A stretch of 64,000 bases of DNA from Pomphorhynchus laevis (GCA_012934845.2 WNNJ02002427.1:62001-126000), one strand, 5' to 3'. Positions 10,086 to 23,088 are shown, numbered from the stretch's first letter. A program made the numbers and translations. Notes: generated by a model from the sequence alone, not told the origin.

Positions 10086-12019
10086 AATAATATTACCACT
10101 GGATTATACTTTATTGTGTAATTCAAGGATACATGAATCTACGAATGTTTAATTCACAATCTACATGTGGGTTGACCTTTATTTTTTTTAAGAAAGTGTT
10201 TACAGGCAATAGAAAATAATTTAGATTTAATAAAGTATTACAACAATTACATTATGCAATGTCAGAACTACTTTGTATTTAACGTTTATCTATAAATGAT
10301 ATAAAGAAAATTGCAGCTAAATGTAGGGGACGATTACGAATAAAGCTTTTGAGTGATATCAGATTCAGCGTTCATTCTAGAAATTACCAAATAAACTACT
10401 TTCGGAACAATGTGACGCATATTTATCTAATTTTTATACTTCAACTTCCTGTAACATTATAAAATGAATCATTGGAACAGCTTCCTTTGACAGTAGGAAT
10501 GAACGACGATGCACGCTTTCAGCAACTCGGATAATTATTAAATAGTGATCAACTCCTGAAATACTTTTTACGATTTACGCTGTATGTTTATTTACAAGCG
10601 ACAGCAAGCTACAATTACAATAGCTCTGTCATTAAAAATGGAACAATTTATGGATTACTAAATTACTAAAACTGAACATTTATTTATTTATAAATTAATA
10701 AATTACTAAATTAAATTGTAAATTAAATAACAATATATTTAATCTTTTTAAATGATTTATTTAATAAATAACTAAATCCTAAAAGAAACCCTTTAAATAA
10801 TTTTAATTTTATTTTGTGTAAACAGCATAAATACTAGTCAAGTTCCACACTCGTTCCTAATCTTGATTTGGACCAAAATCAAGATTTCGGTCCAAATCTT
10901 GATTTGGTTTCTACTTCAAATAGCTGCTGGATAATCCAATATCCATTTTAAGTATGTTTCAGGCATATAGTCATTCCGAGATACAAACTTGAACAAATTT
11001 AACACTTACTTTGATTGCTTACACTTTCAAATCCTCCCATTATATGCACAATTTAATTGTAACTAATAATTGTTAATTAAAAAGATTGGTGGTTCAACCT
11101 TTTTTGTCCTGAATTTTCATTTTAGTTCTACTGGTTTTGATTTCTAAGCTTTCTTGTGGGAAAACAACTTTTAAAATTTTCTTCTAAACGCTAAAATGTG
11201 CAAAGTGATACGTCGTAGAATAATTGTCAAGTTTAAATGTTCCGTCTCGGTTTAAATTATTTTTAACCTTCTGTCAAATGCGCTTTCACATGTTTCATCA
11301 TTATGTGCATGTCAATAAACGAACAAATAATTTTTTTTCTGATTTTAATATGAGCACCGAAAGATGATGAATAAAACAAAATTGAAATACAGACGATACT
11401 CAATAGAAACCACTTTATATCCGCCGATTAGGTCTTGAATATTTAAATTATGAAACTAATTGCTGAATTTTGTTTAGGCATATATCAAGAATATATTTTT
11501 ATCAAAATGGATTAAGATCAAAATAAAGGCGTTTTACAAGTTAAGCTTAATCTCTAATCGTATTATTTCTTTGTATTTTTTGATAGTTATTTTCTTATGG
11601 ACCCATCTCCTATGAACTAGGAAAATATAACAGTTTGCTTGTATATATCATAGAAGTTAGAATCCCAATTGCCAAATGTGCCTATTTTATTAATTTTTCC
11701 TTTTATCGATATCCATCCTTTAGGCTCAAATTAGATTTTATAACAAACACAATATATTTTAAAATAAATAATTATCGGAGCTGGATCAAAGTAAAGAGGA
11801 AATTATTTTTGATATTTCGCCAGCCTCTGTTAGCGAAATATCATCTTAAAGTGGTAAATAAGTGGTAAATTAGATAAGTATTAAATTAAGTACTAAAATT
11901 TACAGAACGAAGAAATTAGTTTAATTCAAAAAATTACAAAATTTTGATATTTTATTTTATTATTTTTAGGAAATTTATTAAGCACTAATTAATCAAGTTT
12001 GCCATTTACATAAAATACT
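10086..12019. other. A+T-rich intergenic DNA
   Basis: No gene recognised. Small structures: an imperfect hairpin at 10858-10908 built on ATTTGGACC and GGTCCAAAT, a minus-strand copy of the dispersed hammerhead-like repeat at 11752-11850, and at 11900-11925 the string CAGAACGAAGAAATTAG, which recurs beside the tRNA-like repeat near 25540. Confidence 0.55.
11752..11850 (-). repeat. Dispersed hammerhead-like repeat, partial copy
   Basis: Minus strand reads CGCTAACAGAGGCTGGCGAA, then ATATCAAAAATAATTTC, a CTTTGATCCAGCTCC tail and AATTATTTA. Helix II has drifted (GCTAAC against GCTGGC) and CTGAAGA is lost, so this copy is decayed. Confidence 0.6.
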
Positions 12020-12361
12020 TAAAATTTTGTACAAAGGAAAAATAACATCAAAAAACAAACTTGAAATGTTACAAAAATATCATAAAGAAAAAATCAGTAC
12101 TGCACAATTAAATACAAAACAGAGAATGAAGCAAATACACTTTTTTTTCAATTGTGCGAAAAAAATGAGTACGAACAAGCGTGTCGGAGGAACAAAGGAT
12201 TGTAAAAAAACAGTTTTCCAGTCAATTTTCTAGTAAAAACAAAGGAACATGACCAAATACAGGTAAATGCTGCTCTGAAATCGCCTGTTCCAAAGGTTAG
12301 TGAGTTTTCAATTGCTACTAGGGATGGGGAAGTACTTCCCCCAATCCCAAAACTAAAAAAT

Positions 12362-13407
12362 TTGATAATTATAAAGATCAAAAAGCCTATGGAAAGGCAT
12401 TTATTGTTTAATTTCTTTCTACGGCCGTTTACAGAGCAACTATCAAATAGAATCATTTTCAACTCGGTAAAACTTTATGAAACTGAACTAAAGATTTCGT
12501 TTACCACCTCAGACCTCTTAAAGGGGTATGTTAAATACTTCGAATCGTCCCTGTCGGAGTATGGGTCCATATACTCTAAACCCATACTTGCCACTCTAAA
12601 AGTATCTAACCTCCCTTGTCAATTGGATGAGAATGATATCGAATTACTAAAAGAAACATTTAAAATATCTAACTTCCGTTCAATAATAGGCAAGAGCGGA
12701 CATCAAATACCAGTTGGATTTTGTTCCGCTTCCCTATAGCGGGCTGAATCGCTGGCTAATTCAGCTTGTAATCCCTTCATGGGATTTAATCTCAGATTTA
12801 CATTCATTGATAAAGAAGAGTTCACATATCCGCACTGCAGTCGGTGCCACAAATGGGGGCACTGGGCCTCAAGCTGCAGTGAGTCATCGACATGTGTGGT
12901 GTGTGGCTCCCCCCAATGTCTGGCTTTGTGTCGACAGGAGAAAAATGTGTATCCCCTCCATTATGCTCTAACTGTGGGGGGAGCCATCCTGCATGGAGCA
13001 GAAAATGCAGACATTTTAAATTATATCAAGGTGGATTTAACAAGTCTGCTGCCCAACCGAAATCTGGTACCTTTGCAAATGCTGCCACTCGTACGAGGGA
13101 TGATGATCTCATGCGAGCAATTGATATACGTATAGAAACAATGTATAAGAAGATGGAAGTTTTAGTATCCTCTGTTGTTGCCACATTCTGTACTAACCCT
13201 ACTATTCCATCATCAACGGCAAATCCATCATCCAAAAAGAGGGGGGCTTCGGCTCAACCTATCCCTCCTATCAATATTGGCAATCTCCTGAAGAATAAAA
13301 AAATAAGGGGAAATGAAGATGCTGCCCATGGGCAAGTACCTGCCCCGGATGGTGCTAGTGGACGGGAAAGGGCGAACCTTCCCGCACCTAGCTCCTGTCT
13401 AGGTTAG
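12362..13407 (+). pseudogene. LINE ORF1 remnant with CCHC zinc knuckles
   Basis: Three overlapping frames carry one protein. The first holds PILATLKVSNLPCQLDENDI, an RRM-like stretch. The second holds CSRCHKWGHWASSC, a CCHC knuckle, followed by CVVCGSPQC. The third has CSNCGGSHPAWSRKC, a further knuckle, then a Q/P-rich tail ending APSSCLG. At least two frame changes separate them. ORF1 proteins of this type bind the element RNA. Confidence 0.78.
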
Positions 13408-13439
13408 GCAATCCCCACATCCAAACTTAATCTAACCAC

Positions 13440-15926
13440 AATGGCAGAGTAATCGTGAGCCTTTTTCACTGAATATCCTTCAGTGGAATTCGGGAGGTGC
13501 TTCTGCCCTTAGACTTTTATCTGGTAGAGATGCAGATGTTATAGTCCTTCAGGAGACGCGGTCTATCCGTCTCCCCCAGGACATTACTCGATTTATCCCA
13601 AAGCACATTTATACCCACTATACTCCGTACATAACCCCTCCTCACTCCTCTTCATCTCAAGGTCTTTTAACCTTAAGTTAAAGTGCTCCTTTAAGGATCC
13701 TTCCCTCCTTCTTAAACTATTCAGGTCTGCCATATCTTGTTCTAGCTAGTTATCACTTCGTAAGAACGGTAAATGTATCAGCATAGCCAATATTTATATA
13801 CGGCCAGGAGAAATTCACAAGAACCGTGACCTCCTGGATCGTTTATTGGGTAGCGGCTATGACATGTTACTTGGTGATTTCAACGACAGAACTGGTCGTT
13901 GGATTAATGCAGCAAACCGCAGAGCCAGGAACGAATATCTTATTCACAAACCACCATCCCTCCTACCTTTCATTGCATCAATCAACCTAATTCAGTCCTC
14001 GACATTTTACTGCTTCACTCGAGGTAGCTGTTAAAACCCTTCTGCACAGAGCAGTCGCGCCAGCAATTGTCCACCTCTCATGACCTAATTCGTTGGAGAA
14101 TTGAGGAAGATATGTTGCTTCGAAGAAGGTTTCACTTTGATCCAAATCAGGAGTGGCCTTCTTTCAAGCGGCTATCCAACTCTTTCCCAGAATTGGAAAT
14201 GAGAGTCTGACCGAATTTAATACCTACCTCTTCTTCGCAAGCTACCGCGATACTATCGACTACCTATAAAGGTCGCATATACAATCCCACTCCAACAAAA
14301 CTCAAGGTCCTAGCTAAAATGCTACATCTTCCTACTCTCTCTGTTTCCGCCAGACAAGGCCCTCTCGAATGAATACTGGAGCACTAGATATAGGTTCCAG
14401 CTGAGTAAGGGATAGGGCGAGTATTGCTCGTCTTAACCCTTCTCAGTCTTCCTTTTGGAAGATTTTCAAGAAGGAGAAGTTTGTTTGTTGGAAGGATAGA
14501 GCATTGGGTTGGATTATGGAATATAAGGCCTTGATTAAAGTTTTGGAGGAGTCACTAGCCCTACACAACTATGGAGCCACTCAATCACCTCAACCAATCC
14601 CGCCTTGGTGTAACTTCAGGAGTAGGGATCTATCTGTTACGGATATCCTTAACTCCTGGGGTCCACTCCCGGGCACCTCCAAATCCGTCGCTCCACTTTC
14701 TTCTCGGGTCTGTCAGCTTTTGACAGCTGATCAGAGAAGAGAGGTGGCCGTCACAATGCTTTTAGCCTCCCCATCCGATGTAGCAGGCATCAATATTAGT
14801 AAGCGTGTTTTTATTACCTAAAGAAGAATCCTGGTCATGTCCCTAAAGATCTGCGACCCATTTCGATTCAAAACTCCCTCATCTCCATTTACGAAAAAGC
14901 GCTTGCGCGTAAAATCCGCGACCATTTAAGTAGGCGTAATTTGATCCCTCCAGGTTTTCATGGGTTCGTCAAAGGTCGCTCGGTCCATTCAGCAGTAGGT
15001 GAAGTGGAACAGTTTTGTCGGGATAATAGTCATCAGCTTAGCTGTGGCTGTTTTCCTTGACTTTTCTGCTGCATTTGACCGCATCTCCATTCCTTTTGTT
15101 ATCTCTTCTCTCAGGTCCCTCGGGTTGCCTGCGAGAATTGTTAACAGGGTGGAAATATTGCTGTATACCAAGCGATTCTTCTATGAAGACGACCCTGATG
15201 CACGTCAGTTCTACCCTATTACGGGTGTGCCTCAAGGTTCCCCACTTTCTCCTATCTTATATCTTGCTGCCTCCATTAAACTATTCAAAATATTTAAACG
15301 CGAACAACGTCTAGTGGTATACGCTGATGATACCACAGCCCTGTTCTCTGGACGCAGGTGCAAAGACGTAGTCTCTGACATCAGCCGTTTCTTTTCAAGA
15401 TTAAAAGACCAGCTACCCCAATCCAATCTTATTTTAAACTCTGCAAAATCGCAGGTGGTAGTCTTTCATGGCTCCCCTGCAACAAAGAAAAAACTTAAGA
15501 GACTAGCACTCTCTGCTCTCTCCTCCATATTCGACTAATCAACCACTCCCCACCTTCACAAGTCGAGTAAAATACCTGGGGTTCACCGTTACGGTGAACT
15601 GGTCGGCGAAAGCTGACCTGGATAGACTCAAACGTATCCTGAAGAAAGCTAGGTGGGCCCTGAAACGGGCTCAACATCTGTCATTGAAAGGGAAAGCCCA
15701 GGTGCGCCTCTGGGGCACTTGGGCTATCTCGGGATTAGTCTTCTTTTCTAGAGGACGTCCCCCAGAGCAAAGGCTAAGGTTTCTTAAGCTCCTCGTCTCT
15801 CGTTTACCCAGCATAGTCCGTCTCGATTGGATTCTTCGGGGGGTGAAAGACCCCGGGTGGTTCAGTCGAAAGGCGGCGTGTTGGATCGGTTGGTGGGCTC
15901 AGATCCCCATGGATTTGAGGCCATAG
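13440..15926 (+). pseudogene. LINE ORF2 remnant: APE endonuclease and reverse transcriptase
   Basis: Endonuclease signals are ILQWNSGGA, VIVLQETRS near 13530, then LLGDFNDRTGRW near 13870. Reverse transcriptase signals are AVFLDFSAAFDRISIP (motif A, about 15050), ITGVPQGSPLSPILY (motif B, about 15225) and LVVYADDTTALFSG (YADD, about 15320). The C-terminal part 15594-15926 reads VNWSAKADLDRLKRILKKAR and later GVKDPGWFSRKA. Stops and frame changes divide it into at least five open pieces. The APE domain cuts the target and the RT copies the RNA in place; this copy can do neither. Confidence 0.8.
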
Positions 15927-16234
15927 AAGAGAAAGTAGAAGACATGAATTGTTGAAGACCGAAATTGTGCTGCCGTTTTTTCTGACTATGATATGACTGT
16001 CTGTTTTTTTTCTTGCATGCTACTTATAGGTCATTGATGTATTTAATAAAATCGTTGTTGTTGTTGCAAATACAAAAGCTTAAAAGGATAAATGAAAATT
16101 AGATAAATTAGACAATTTAATAAATCAAATTGTAATTGAAAAAATTAAATTAAAAACACGAATAATAATCAAATTTAAGATATTCGAATACGTTAGACAC
16201 AAATGATTAGGAATTCAAATTAATAAAGTTTTAT

Positions 16235-16440
16235 GTTATAATAAAATTACTTGGCTTATAATAAATAATTAATTAAACGAAATGGTTTTCCTTTAATCGA
16301 CGACACAAAGTGGTGATTTTTCTAAAAGTTTAGCTTTAAGTTATAATAAAATTACTTGGCTTATAATAAATAATTAATTAAACGAAATGGTTTTCCTTTA
16401 ATCGACGACACAAAGTGGTGATTTTTCTAAAAGTTTAGCA
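16235..16440. repeat. 105-bp tandem duplication
   Basis: GTTATAATAAAATTACTTGG at 16235 recurs at 16340. The two 105-bp units, each ending CTAAAAGTTTAGC, are virtually identical, so the duplication is recent. It abuts a copy of the dispersed hammerhead-like repeat. Confidence 0.9.
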
Positions 16441-16650
16441 TCTTCAAAAAATTGCAGTAATTTTCTGAAGACGCTAACAGAGGTTAGCAAAATATCAAAA
16501 ATAATTTCTCTTTTCTTTGATCCAATGCCAATAATTATTTATCAATAATGGATCAGTAATTTTTGTTTTTTTTTGAAAAAAAATAACAAAAATAAAAAAA
16601 ATAAAATTTATTTGTGATAATAGATCAGTATCAACTATTTAAAATATACT
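16441..16650 (+). repeat. Dispersed hammerhead-like repeat, good copy
   Basis: CTGAAGA at 16465-16471, hairpin GCTAAC-AGAG-GTTAGC at 16473-16488, then AAAA where other copies have GAAA, TATCAAAAATAATTTC and the CTTTGATCCAATGCC tail, ending with AATAATGGATCAG. Loss of the G in GAAA would inactivate a hammerhead. Confidence 0.65.
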
Positions 16651-17700
16651 TTAAAATTGATTTTCTTATCAAATTTTTCAGTTTCAATTAGTGTTCAAAT
16701 ATAAAAGTTTTAGATTTCTCGCAATTTCAACACATTTGGCAAATACATTGATATTTATGGGTGCTGAAAAGCTGTCAATTAGAACTAATGTGAGAACAAT
16801 GTAATTGTGTTAAAAAAAACAAATGATTTTGATTTATTTGTAAATTAAAAAACGGATTAAATTAAAAATGAATTTAAACTTTCAATGTCGTAGCAACTAA
16901 GCATGATAATTTTGTTCATGCTTTATTAGCTACTGCTTGCATAATCACAAAGATAATTTGTCATAAACTGTGGTTTTAAAAAATTATCGTTTTTAATAAA
17001 TTATGATAGAAAAGTCTTTGTAGTGATGCCAGTAATTGAATCGTAAATATATCTACATTAAATAATAATTACATTTAAATCATATATAGTTGTGATGAGA
17101 AGACGTGTAATAAAATTGCATTAAATAAAATCAATCGAATACATTACCTATACTCTCTGATGAATTGACGACTAACTTGTTTCGTAAATTGTTGTATGCT
17201 ACATCCAAAGTTATCGCTGAAGTCAAAAAAATCAGTTGATTAAAATCAAAATGTGTTTAAACATGTCCTTACAGCGTGGCGGATGGTTTGTTGAAATAGG
17301 ATCAGTATTTTAATCTGCTACATTAATCGACGGTTGCATTATATTAAGGACAAAATTAACTGCAGTCTTATTTGTAAATTAAGCATTAGTTATCATGTAA
17401 TTATGGATAAACTCACACTTCAAGATCCCAATTTTGATTTTCCAAAATTTGGGTACACTAATTTAGATCTTCCTTCATTTGATCTTTTAGGTTCTAATTA
17501 GTTTTCAAATATAAAAGCAATTATGCAAAGTAATACATTTTTGGAATTAAAATTTAGAAACTTGATTAACAATAAGATCACTTCTCAACTTCTTTATAAT
17601 AATTGCGAATTTAAAATTTAAATTCTTAAATTCTTAAATTTAGATTCTTAATAAAATTTTAATTTGCTTAAATTTATTAATTTTTTAATTTTTTAAGCGC
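16651..17700. other. A+T-rich intergenic DNA
   Basis: Nothing recognised. The segment ends in a twice-repeated TTTTTTAAGCGCCGTG (about 17690-17724) at the edge of the next LINE fragment. Confidence 0.55.
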
Positions 17701-17886
17701 CGTGCTAATTTTTTAAGCGCCGTGACTGACACGATGCGGTGGTGCGCTGAATTATGCTTTGACGTTCTATTAGACCAAAATCTTTAGAAACAATGGACGG
17801 ATAAGCTCCATAAGATGCACTACAAACTTTTACTGGATTGATCCGAAACTCTGGAGACACCCACGCGGCTGCTAGTCGTTGATTCA
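17701..17886 (-). other. Coding-like minus-strand patch beside the LINE fragment
   Basis: The minus strand is open and reads AAAWVSPEFRINPVKVCSAS and SKDFGLIERQ. Composition matches the neighbouring LINE fragment (about 47% G+C) but the orientation is opposite, so it may be an inverted piece of another LINE. I do not recognise the protein. Confidence 0.3.
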
Positions 17887-18561
17887 AAATGGTCGGGCGC
17901 ATTCATTGAAGCTGTGCCTATCACGTCAGTGGGTACAAGCCACGACGACCAATCGCTATCGCTGGCTGTCGCACTGAGGCTTGGCGTACACCGCAGCCAG
18001 TATTTCAAATGTGCTTGCGGTCAAACAATCGAACAAGACAGCTCTCATGTATTGGACTGCCTCCGGTCAAAGCCTCGCAACTCACTCCACCTAGCAGTTA
18101 ATCAGCTCCTGAGGATGGCCCTTCAAGCTTCCCGATTGTCGTCAACGTTAGAGCTTGCCTATCTTCTGCGATATGACGAAAAACGACCAGACGGCGCTAC
18201 ATTAATGTCATGGGATGGATACCGAAATTTTGTATATGACTTTACATGTTTGAACACCCTTGCTGCCAGCTGTTTACCATGCTGTGTCTTACGGTGGCTC
18301 TGTCGCTCGCCACGCAGAAGACAGAAAGCTCATCAAGTACAGGAAAAGCTCATCAAGTACAACAAAAATGTTGGATGCCAACATTTTTCATTTCGTGTCT
18401 GTCGTTGTCAAGACCCTGTGCGCGTCGGTCTGAGCGCCCAGTCGCTCTTCGCTGCCATCGAAAACGACTGCCGGGAAAGGGGGAACAAACACGCTTTGAG
18501 CTTGATGATGCAACGGATCAACACGGCAGTGCAGCGCTGCCTTCTTTTTAGAAGTCGCTGA
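17887..18561 (+). mobile_element. C-terminal fragment of a LINE with zinc finger and PD-(D/E)XK endonuclease
   Basis: An open frame reads SGAFIEAVPITSVG, LAVALRLGVHRSQYFKCACGQ, HVLDCLRSK, then RPDGATLMSWDGYRNFVYDF and NTLAASC, and ends RINTAVQRCLLF. This is the C-terminus of R2/NeSL-type LINEs: a CxCG...H...C zinc finger followed by a restriction-like nuclease whose acidic residues are in RPDG and YDF. It differs clearly from the 60621-63632 element, so at least two subfamilies are present. It starts without the reverse transcriptase, so it is a dead 5'-truncated copy; a short internal duplication (AAGCTCATCAAGTACA, 18330-18362) lies inside. Confidence 0.78.
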
Positions 18562-18938
18562 AGAAACGATTTAAATCCATTTTACGGATGTTAGATTTTA
18601 TTTTCTTATATTGGGGTCGTTGCATGAAATTATAAAATCTATTTGACATAAATTTCTTAAATAATTTCTAAATTTTTCTTAATAAAAATTTCTTAGTAAT
18701 TAATAATTAGTAAATGCAATATTTTCCAATAACTATTTTTTTTTGATAAGGAAAACCAAAAATTACAAAAAGAAACACTATTTGTAACTAAACATCCACA
18801 ATTAACCAAATTTAAATCAACTTCATGTTTTGTACTAAAACTAAATTTAAAAATTGAAATATTTTAAAAAGAAATTTAAAACTGAAAAAATCTAAGAGAT
18901 AAAGATATAAATTTGAGAGATAATAACATACAATTATC
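18562..18938. other. A+T-rich spacer
   Basis: About 380 bp of A+T-rich DNA with no recognisable gene or repeat. Confidence 0.5.
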
Positions 18939-21900
18939 ATGACCACGACTAAATGCAAGACTACAAAAACAGCTACGAAGACAGCTACAAAGACAAATAC
19001 ATCGATAAAGACAGCAGCGAAGACAGCTACGCCCGACACTGTGTTCAACCGCAAGTACAGTGCTCGACACAAGACTGCAGCGTATAGACCACAATCGCCT
19101 TCGACAACAGTAAGTATGAAGAAGACTTCCTATGCGGGTTTTGTGCCCACAAGCTAATCAGCTACCTCTCCTCTAAGCACATATCAACCTCAAACACATC
19201 AACACAAACTATCCCGTCGTTTCTGATGTGATTTCTCTACCCACTATACCTGTCACCATATACACTTCTCATCTCATGTCATCTTCAATCCCGACACCCC
19301 TGTCAAGTCCATCCCTTTTCGTTTCTCAATAACCTACATCTATCAATCAAAATCATCTCCACTAACCCCCACGATCCTTTCACTCATAATCTTTCCTCAC
19401 ATCGCTTGCCACCCTCTATATCATCCATAGCATCTTTGTCTCCCGCTTTCGAACCTACTCCCTTCATATCCTCAACTTCCAGCTCTCATATCGCGACCCA
19501 CCCATTCACGTCACTCGTCCTCCTTCACGAAAACACTTCCCTTCTCTCGATCGTTGCGTATCGCCACCAATATCACTCTTTTCAGCTCCTTATCTCGACC
19601 ACGATGTTTCCGCCTTCATATCAATCATATCGTCCCTTGTATCTGCAGATAACCCATCCTTTTTAAACGACATATTTCATGTCGCATTCATCCTCCTAAA
19701 CAAATATTCTCAATTTAATCCTTCTCAGCCCCTCTTCTGAAAATTATATTCAAGCATCGCTCTCACGCGTCCTCTGTCCTTTCACACTGATTTAAACTCA
19801 TCTCCTCTTCAGCCACTCGCATTTCCCCGATCTCACACCTTCCGACCGCAGTGTCTATCGATCACTTGTTACCCTTGATCTCTTTTCTAATCAGACCTAA
19901 CACACCTACCAACTTACGTCACCCTTAAAGAAATCTTGATCTCCATCTTCTCCTCTCAGCTTACTCAAATCGTATATATCCTCTCCCACAATAACATCAT
20001 CCTCTCCTAAGGATCTTGAGTTTCTGTTCGACTTTGAACTTACAATCACTATCAATCTTCTCTTGCCCTTAAGACCTCATCATCACTGTTGCTTGCACCG
20101 TGCTCCATGGCTTGTCATCCAATGCCTGCACTCAAAGCGTAAATTCGTCATGCTTTTCGATTCTAACCGCTCTCTCAGATGCGATATCCGTTCGCTCTAT
20201 CCGTCTCTCCGTGAATCATATTTTGCTCTTCGCCAGTCTCATCTTAACCTACTACGTACCAAATGCAACTCTTTCTGGCAGCATAAAATCATCATTTCAT
20301 TCAACTATAAGTCTCTCTAGCATACTTTTAACTCAATGCTTGATCGCACATCATCGTCTACAGACCAAAATATCAACGTTGATCTCTTACACCTCTATAT
20401 CTATCTCATCCCACTCATCCCCGCCTCATCGTTTCGGAACTCTTTCATCTTCTTCCTGTCTCACTTGCCGAAGTATCATCTGTCCTTATGACCTTACAAA
20501 CAAACTCTCACCTGCCTACCTCCATACAAAAATTTTATTATATTATATAACATATGTATAGCATACATATAATATATGTATTATATTATATATAATATAA
20601 ATCACCAAACAAACTCATCATGAGAGCCAAACAATCTCTCACCTACTGATCCCCTGCCTACCCCCATACTTAAATTCATATTCTCATCGATATCCCTTTT
20701 CCTCACCACCATGTTTAACTTGTTCACCCTCAATCATATATTCCCTTTATACTGGAAATCCGCAATCGTACGTTACCTCTTTAAGAAACAATCGCTCGAC
20801 CCCTCATTTCCTTCCAGCAATCGCCCAATTTTACTCATCCCTACTCTTTCTAAGCTCATCGAACGCCTTATCTTAATACAGATCAACGTTTATCTTTCTT
20901 ATCAAATTTGCACCCTCCTTTCTAATCCACTTTCCGCTTTAATCACTCCACTGAAATCGCCTGCATGAAAGTTTACAACGACCCACTAATTTCTCGTAAT
21001 AAGGCTCTATATAGTGTTCTCATCTCCCTCGACCTCAAATTTGCCTTCGACATCTTCGACAACTCCATACTTCTTTCTCGCCTTTGTTATGGTTACGAAT
21101 TTTCTTCCTGATCTGTAGCATTGTTTGCCTCATATCTATCCGGCCGTTCCTTTCGCGTCTGTTCTAATTCATCATCATCATCTCCCTATTTTTTGCGGAG
21201 TTCCACAAGGTTCAGTCAGAGGTCTCCTGCTTTTCTCTCTTCTGCTAGGCGATCTCTTTACGTTTACAAAACCTTATTCCTTGAACGTCATGCAATGCGC
21301 CGATAACACTCATTAATGATCATGCACCCACCCATCGCATTCACGATATCGGCATTTCTACTTCCAAATATATTTTTTCTATCTACAAACATATTTCCCA
21401 TCTTTATGTCGTTCTAAACCCCAACAAGTACAAAATAATGTGGATCTTCCTTCGTCAAACTAGCATATATCTTCCCCCTTTAGCTTTTGTCTTATCAATA
21501 ATTCCCATAGTTCATAATCTCACTTTCTTAGGTTTCCATTTCGACGATTACATATCCCTTAAAACATTCGTCCGTGATAAGGTCCGCTCGTCCAACCCGA
21601 TTCCCCGTGACAATAGCCGTATCCGCCCCTTTATCGACTTCCGTTCTTGTATGTATCTTCTTTCATCGCTTCTCTTTGCTAAAATATATTACTGCCTCAG
21701 CCCTGTCGCAAATTCTCTAAAATTCATCATTATACTCCTACAACGCATTATCAACACCGCCGTTCGAGTGCAACTACGTCTCTGTCGTTTCGACAGAGAA
21801 TCGTTCCACCATCCAAATGATGGGGATGTGGATGCTGGCCCACCATCCTGATCTGCATCCAACCCTGCCTTCTCGCAACTTTTTGTCTCATCGCTGTCGT

Positions 21901-22210
21901 CTCCCCATCGTTCATCAACCTCTTTTTCTTAGTCGCACTCTCCCCATATGCCTCTCGCTGCGTTCTCGTCATTCCTTCTAACTCCACGTTTATAATTACT
22001 CTAACAACTACGGGCTCCGATCCTTTCTAGTCGCCGCCCTCTCGCCTGGAATCAGTTCCCTCTTGACGTCCGCTGCGCTTCCTCTTTTATCACATTCAAA
22101 TACCTCATCCGTTTCCACCTCGACACTACTTATATTTTTGATTTTTTGTTGTTGTGGTCATGTAAGGGTGCGCCAGCACGCATTTGCCTGATAAACAATA
22201 AATATTTGTT
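18939..22210 (+). mobile_element. Decayed LINE (CR1/L2-like)
   Basis: Starts with a Thr/Lys-rich stretch encoded by AAGACAGCTAC-type 12-bp repeats (18960-19030). Next is a PHD-like zinc finger reading CSTQDC ... KYEEDFLCGFC at about 19045-19145. A long cytosine- and thymine-rich region follows to 20700, in which I cannot place an endonuclease. Then comes reverse transcriptase: FPLYWKSAIVRYLFKKQ with RPILLIPTLSKLIERLI near 20750, LKFAFDIFDNSILLSRL near 21040, CGVPQGSVRGLLLFSLLLGD near 21195, and C-terminal LTFLGFHFDDYISLK with KIYYCLSPVANS to about 21850. Wording is that of CR1/L2/Rex LINEs. Many stops and frame changes; old copy. A 60-bp TATATG palindrome interrupts it at 20535-20600. It ends near AATAAACAATAAATATTTG at 22190-22207. 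Confidence 0.72.
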
Positions 22211-23088
22211 TAAAGTATTAGACTATTGCAAATCTGATCATTAACTGAGTGCGCGTGCTTTTGACTATAAATAAATAAAACATGTTTATATCATTATATT
22301 AAATTTTTTATAATTAATGTATTATAATAATTTAACTTAATTAATATATAATAGTATATATTAAATATATATTTTATATATGTCATGTTTCTGCCCCTAT
22401 ATTGATAAATAAATTAATATGAATTCAGTATATATTTAAGCTTGTAAGGAAGTGTGTAGATGGGAGAATTAAATAATATATCGAATTAAAATAGATTTTT
22501 TAGAAATTTTACATTCTCTAATAATTTTTGTTTCAAATGATTTTCGAAGAATCGTAGTTAACTAAGTATACGCGTGTTTACCTGATAAACTTAAAATCAT
22601 TATCAATTTATAAACATGTCAATTTCTATTTTAAACAAAATTTAAAAATATTTCATTATTGAACCAGTAATATGTAACTGTTAATCAAGATTTGTTAAAT
22701 TTTAGCTCTATTGTTACGATACGTGGTATTATATTACTATTTTAAAGTTGCAGATCAATAGTAAATATGCTCTATTTAAAACTAGCAGAAACAACAACTT
22801 TTCGCTATATAACCAAAATTAATGTTGTTTAATCATTTATTAAAAAGTTAAATGTTGGTAATCTAAAAAGTAAACTGAAGGAAAATCACGTGTGAAGAAA
22901 AAAAAACAAATTTTGCACGACGAAATGCACATTGCATTTGAAAATAAAGTAAATTGCTTGTTTTGGTGAGATTTAAATGACTCATATAATATATTAGTAT
23001 TTTTCTTATTTAGCTTAAATATTGTGAAAATTTGAATTGAAAACATAAATATATTTTACCAATGGTGGATACAAAGTGATAATTTAGA
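22211..23088. other. Intergenic DNA upstream of USP32
   Basis: A+T-rich, no gene recognised. It should contain the USP32 promoter and 5' UTR; I see no distinctive motif. Confidence 0.5.

Larger units (their letters stand above)
12020..16068 (+). mobile_element. Decayed near-full-length two-ORF LINE (Jockey/I-like)
   Basis: About 4 kb of DNA with higher G+C than its surroundings. Order: ORF1 with gag-like CCHC knuckles (12362-13407), an APE-type endonuclease region (13440-14035), a reverse transcriptase (14830-15540), a C-terminal domain ending at 15926, a 3' UTR and a terminal run of GTT triplets at about 16051-16065. ORF1 with zinc knuckles followed by APE plus RT is the Jockey/I-superfamily plan. 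Many frame changes and stops interrupt both ORFs, so it is an old copy. The 5' boundary near 12020 is an estimate from composition. Confidence 0.8.
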
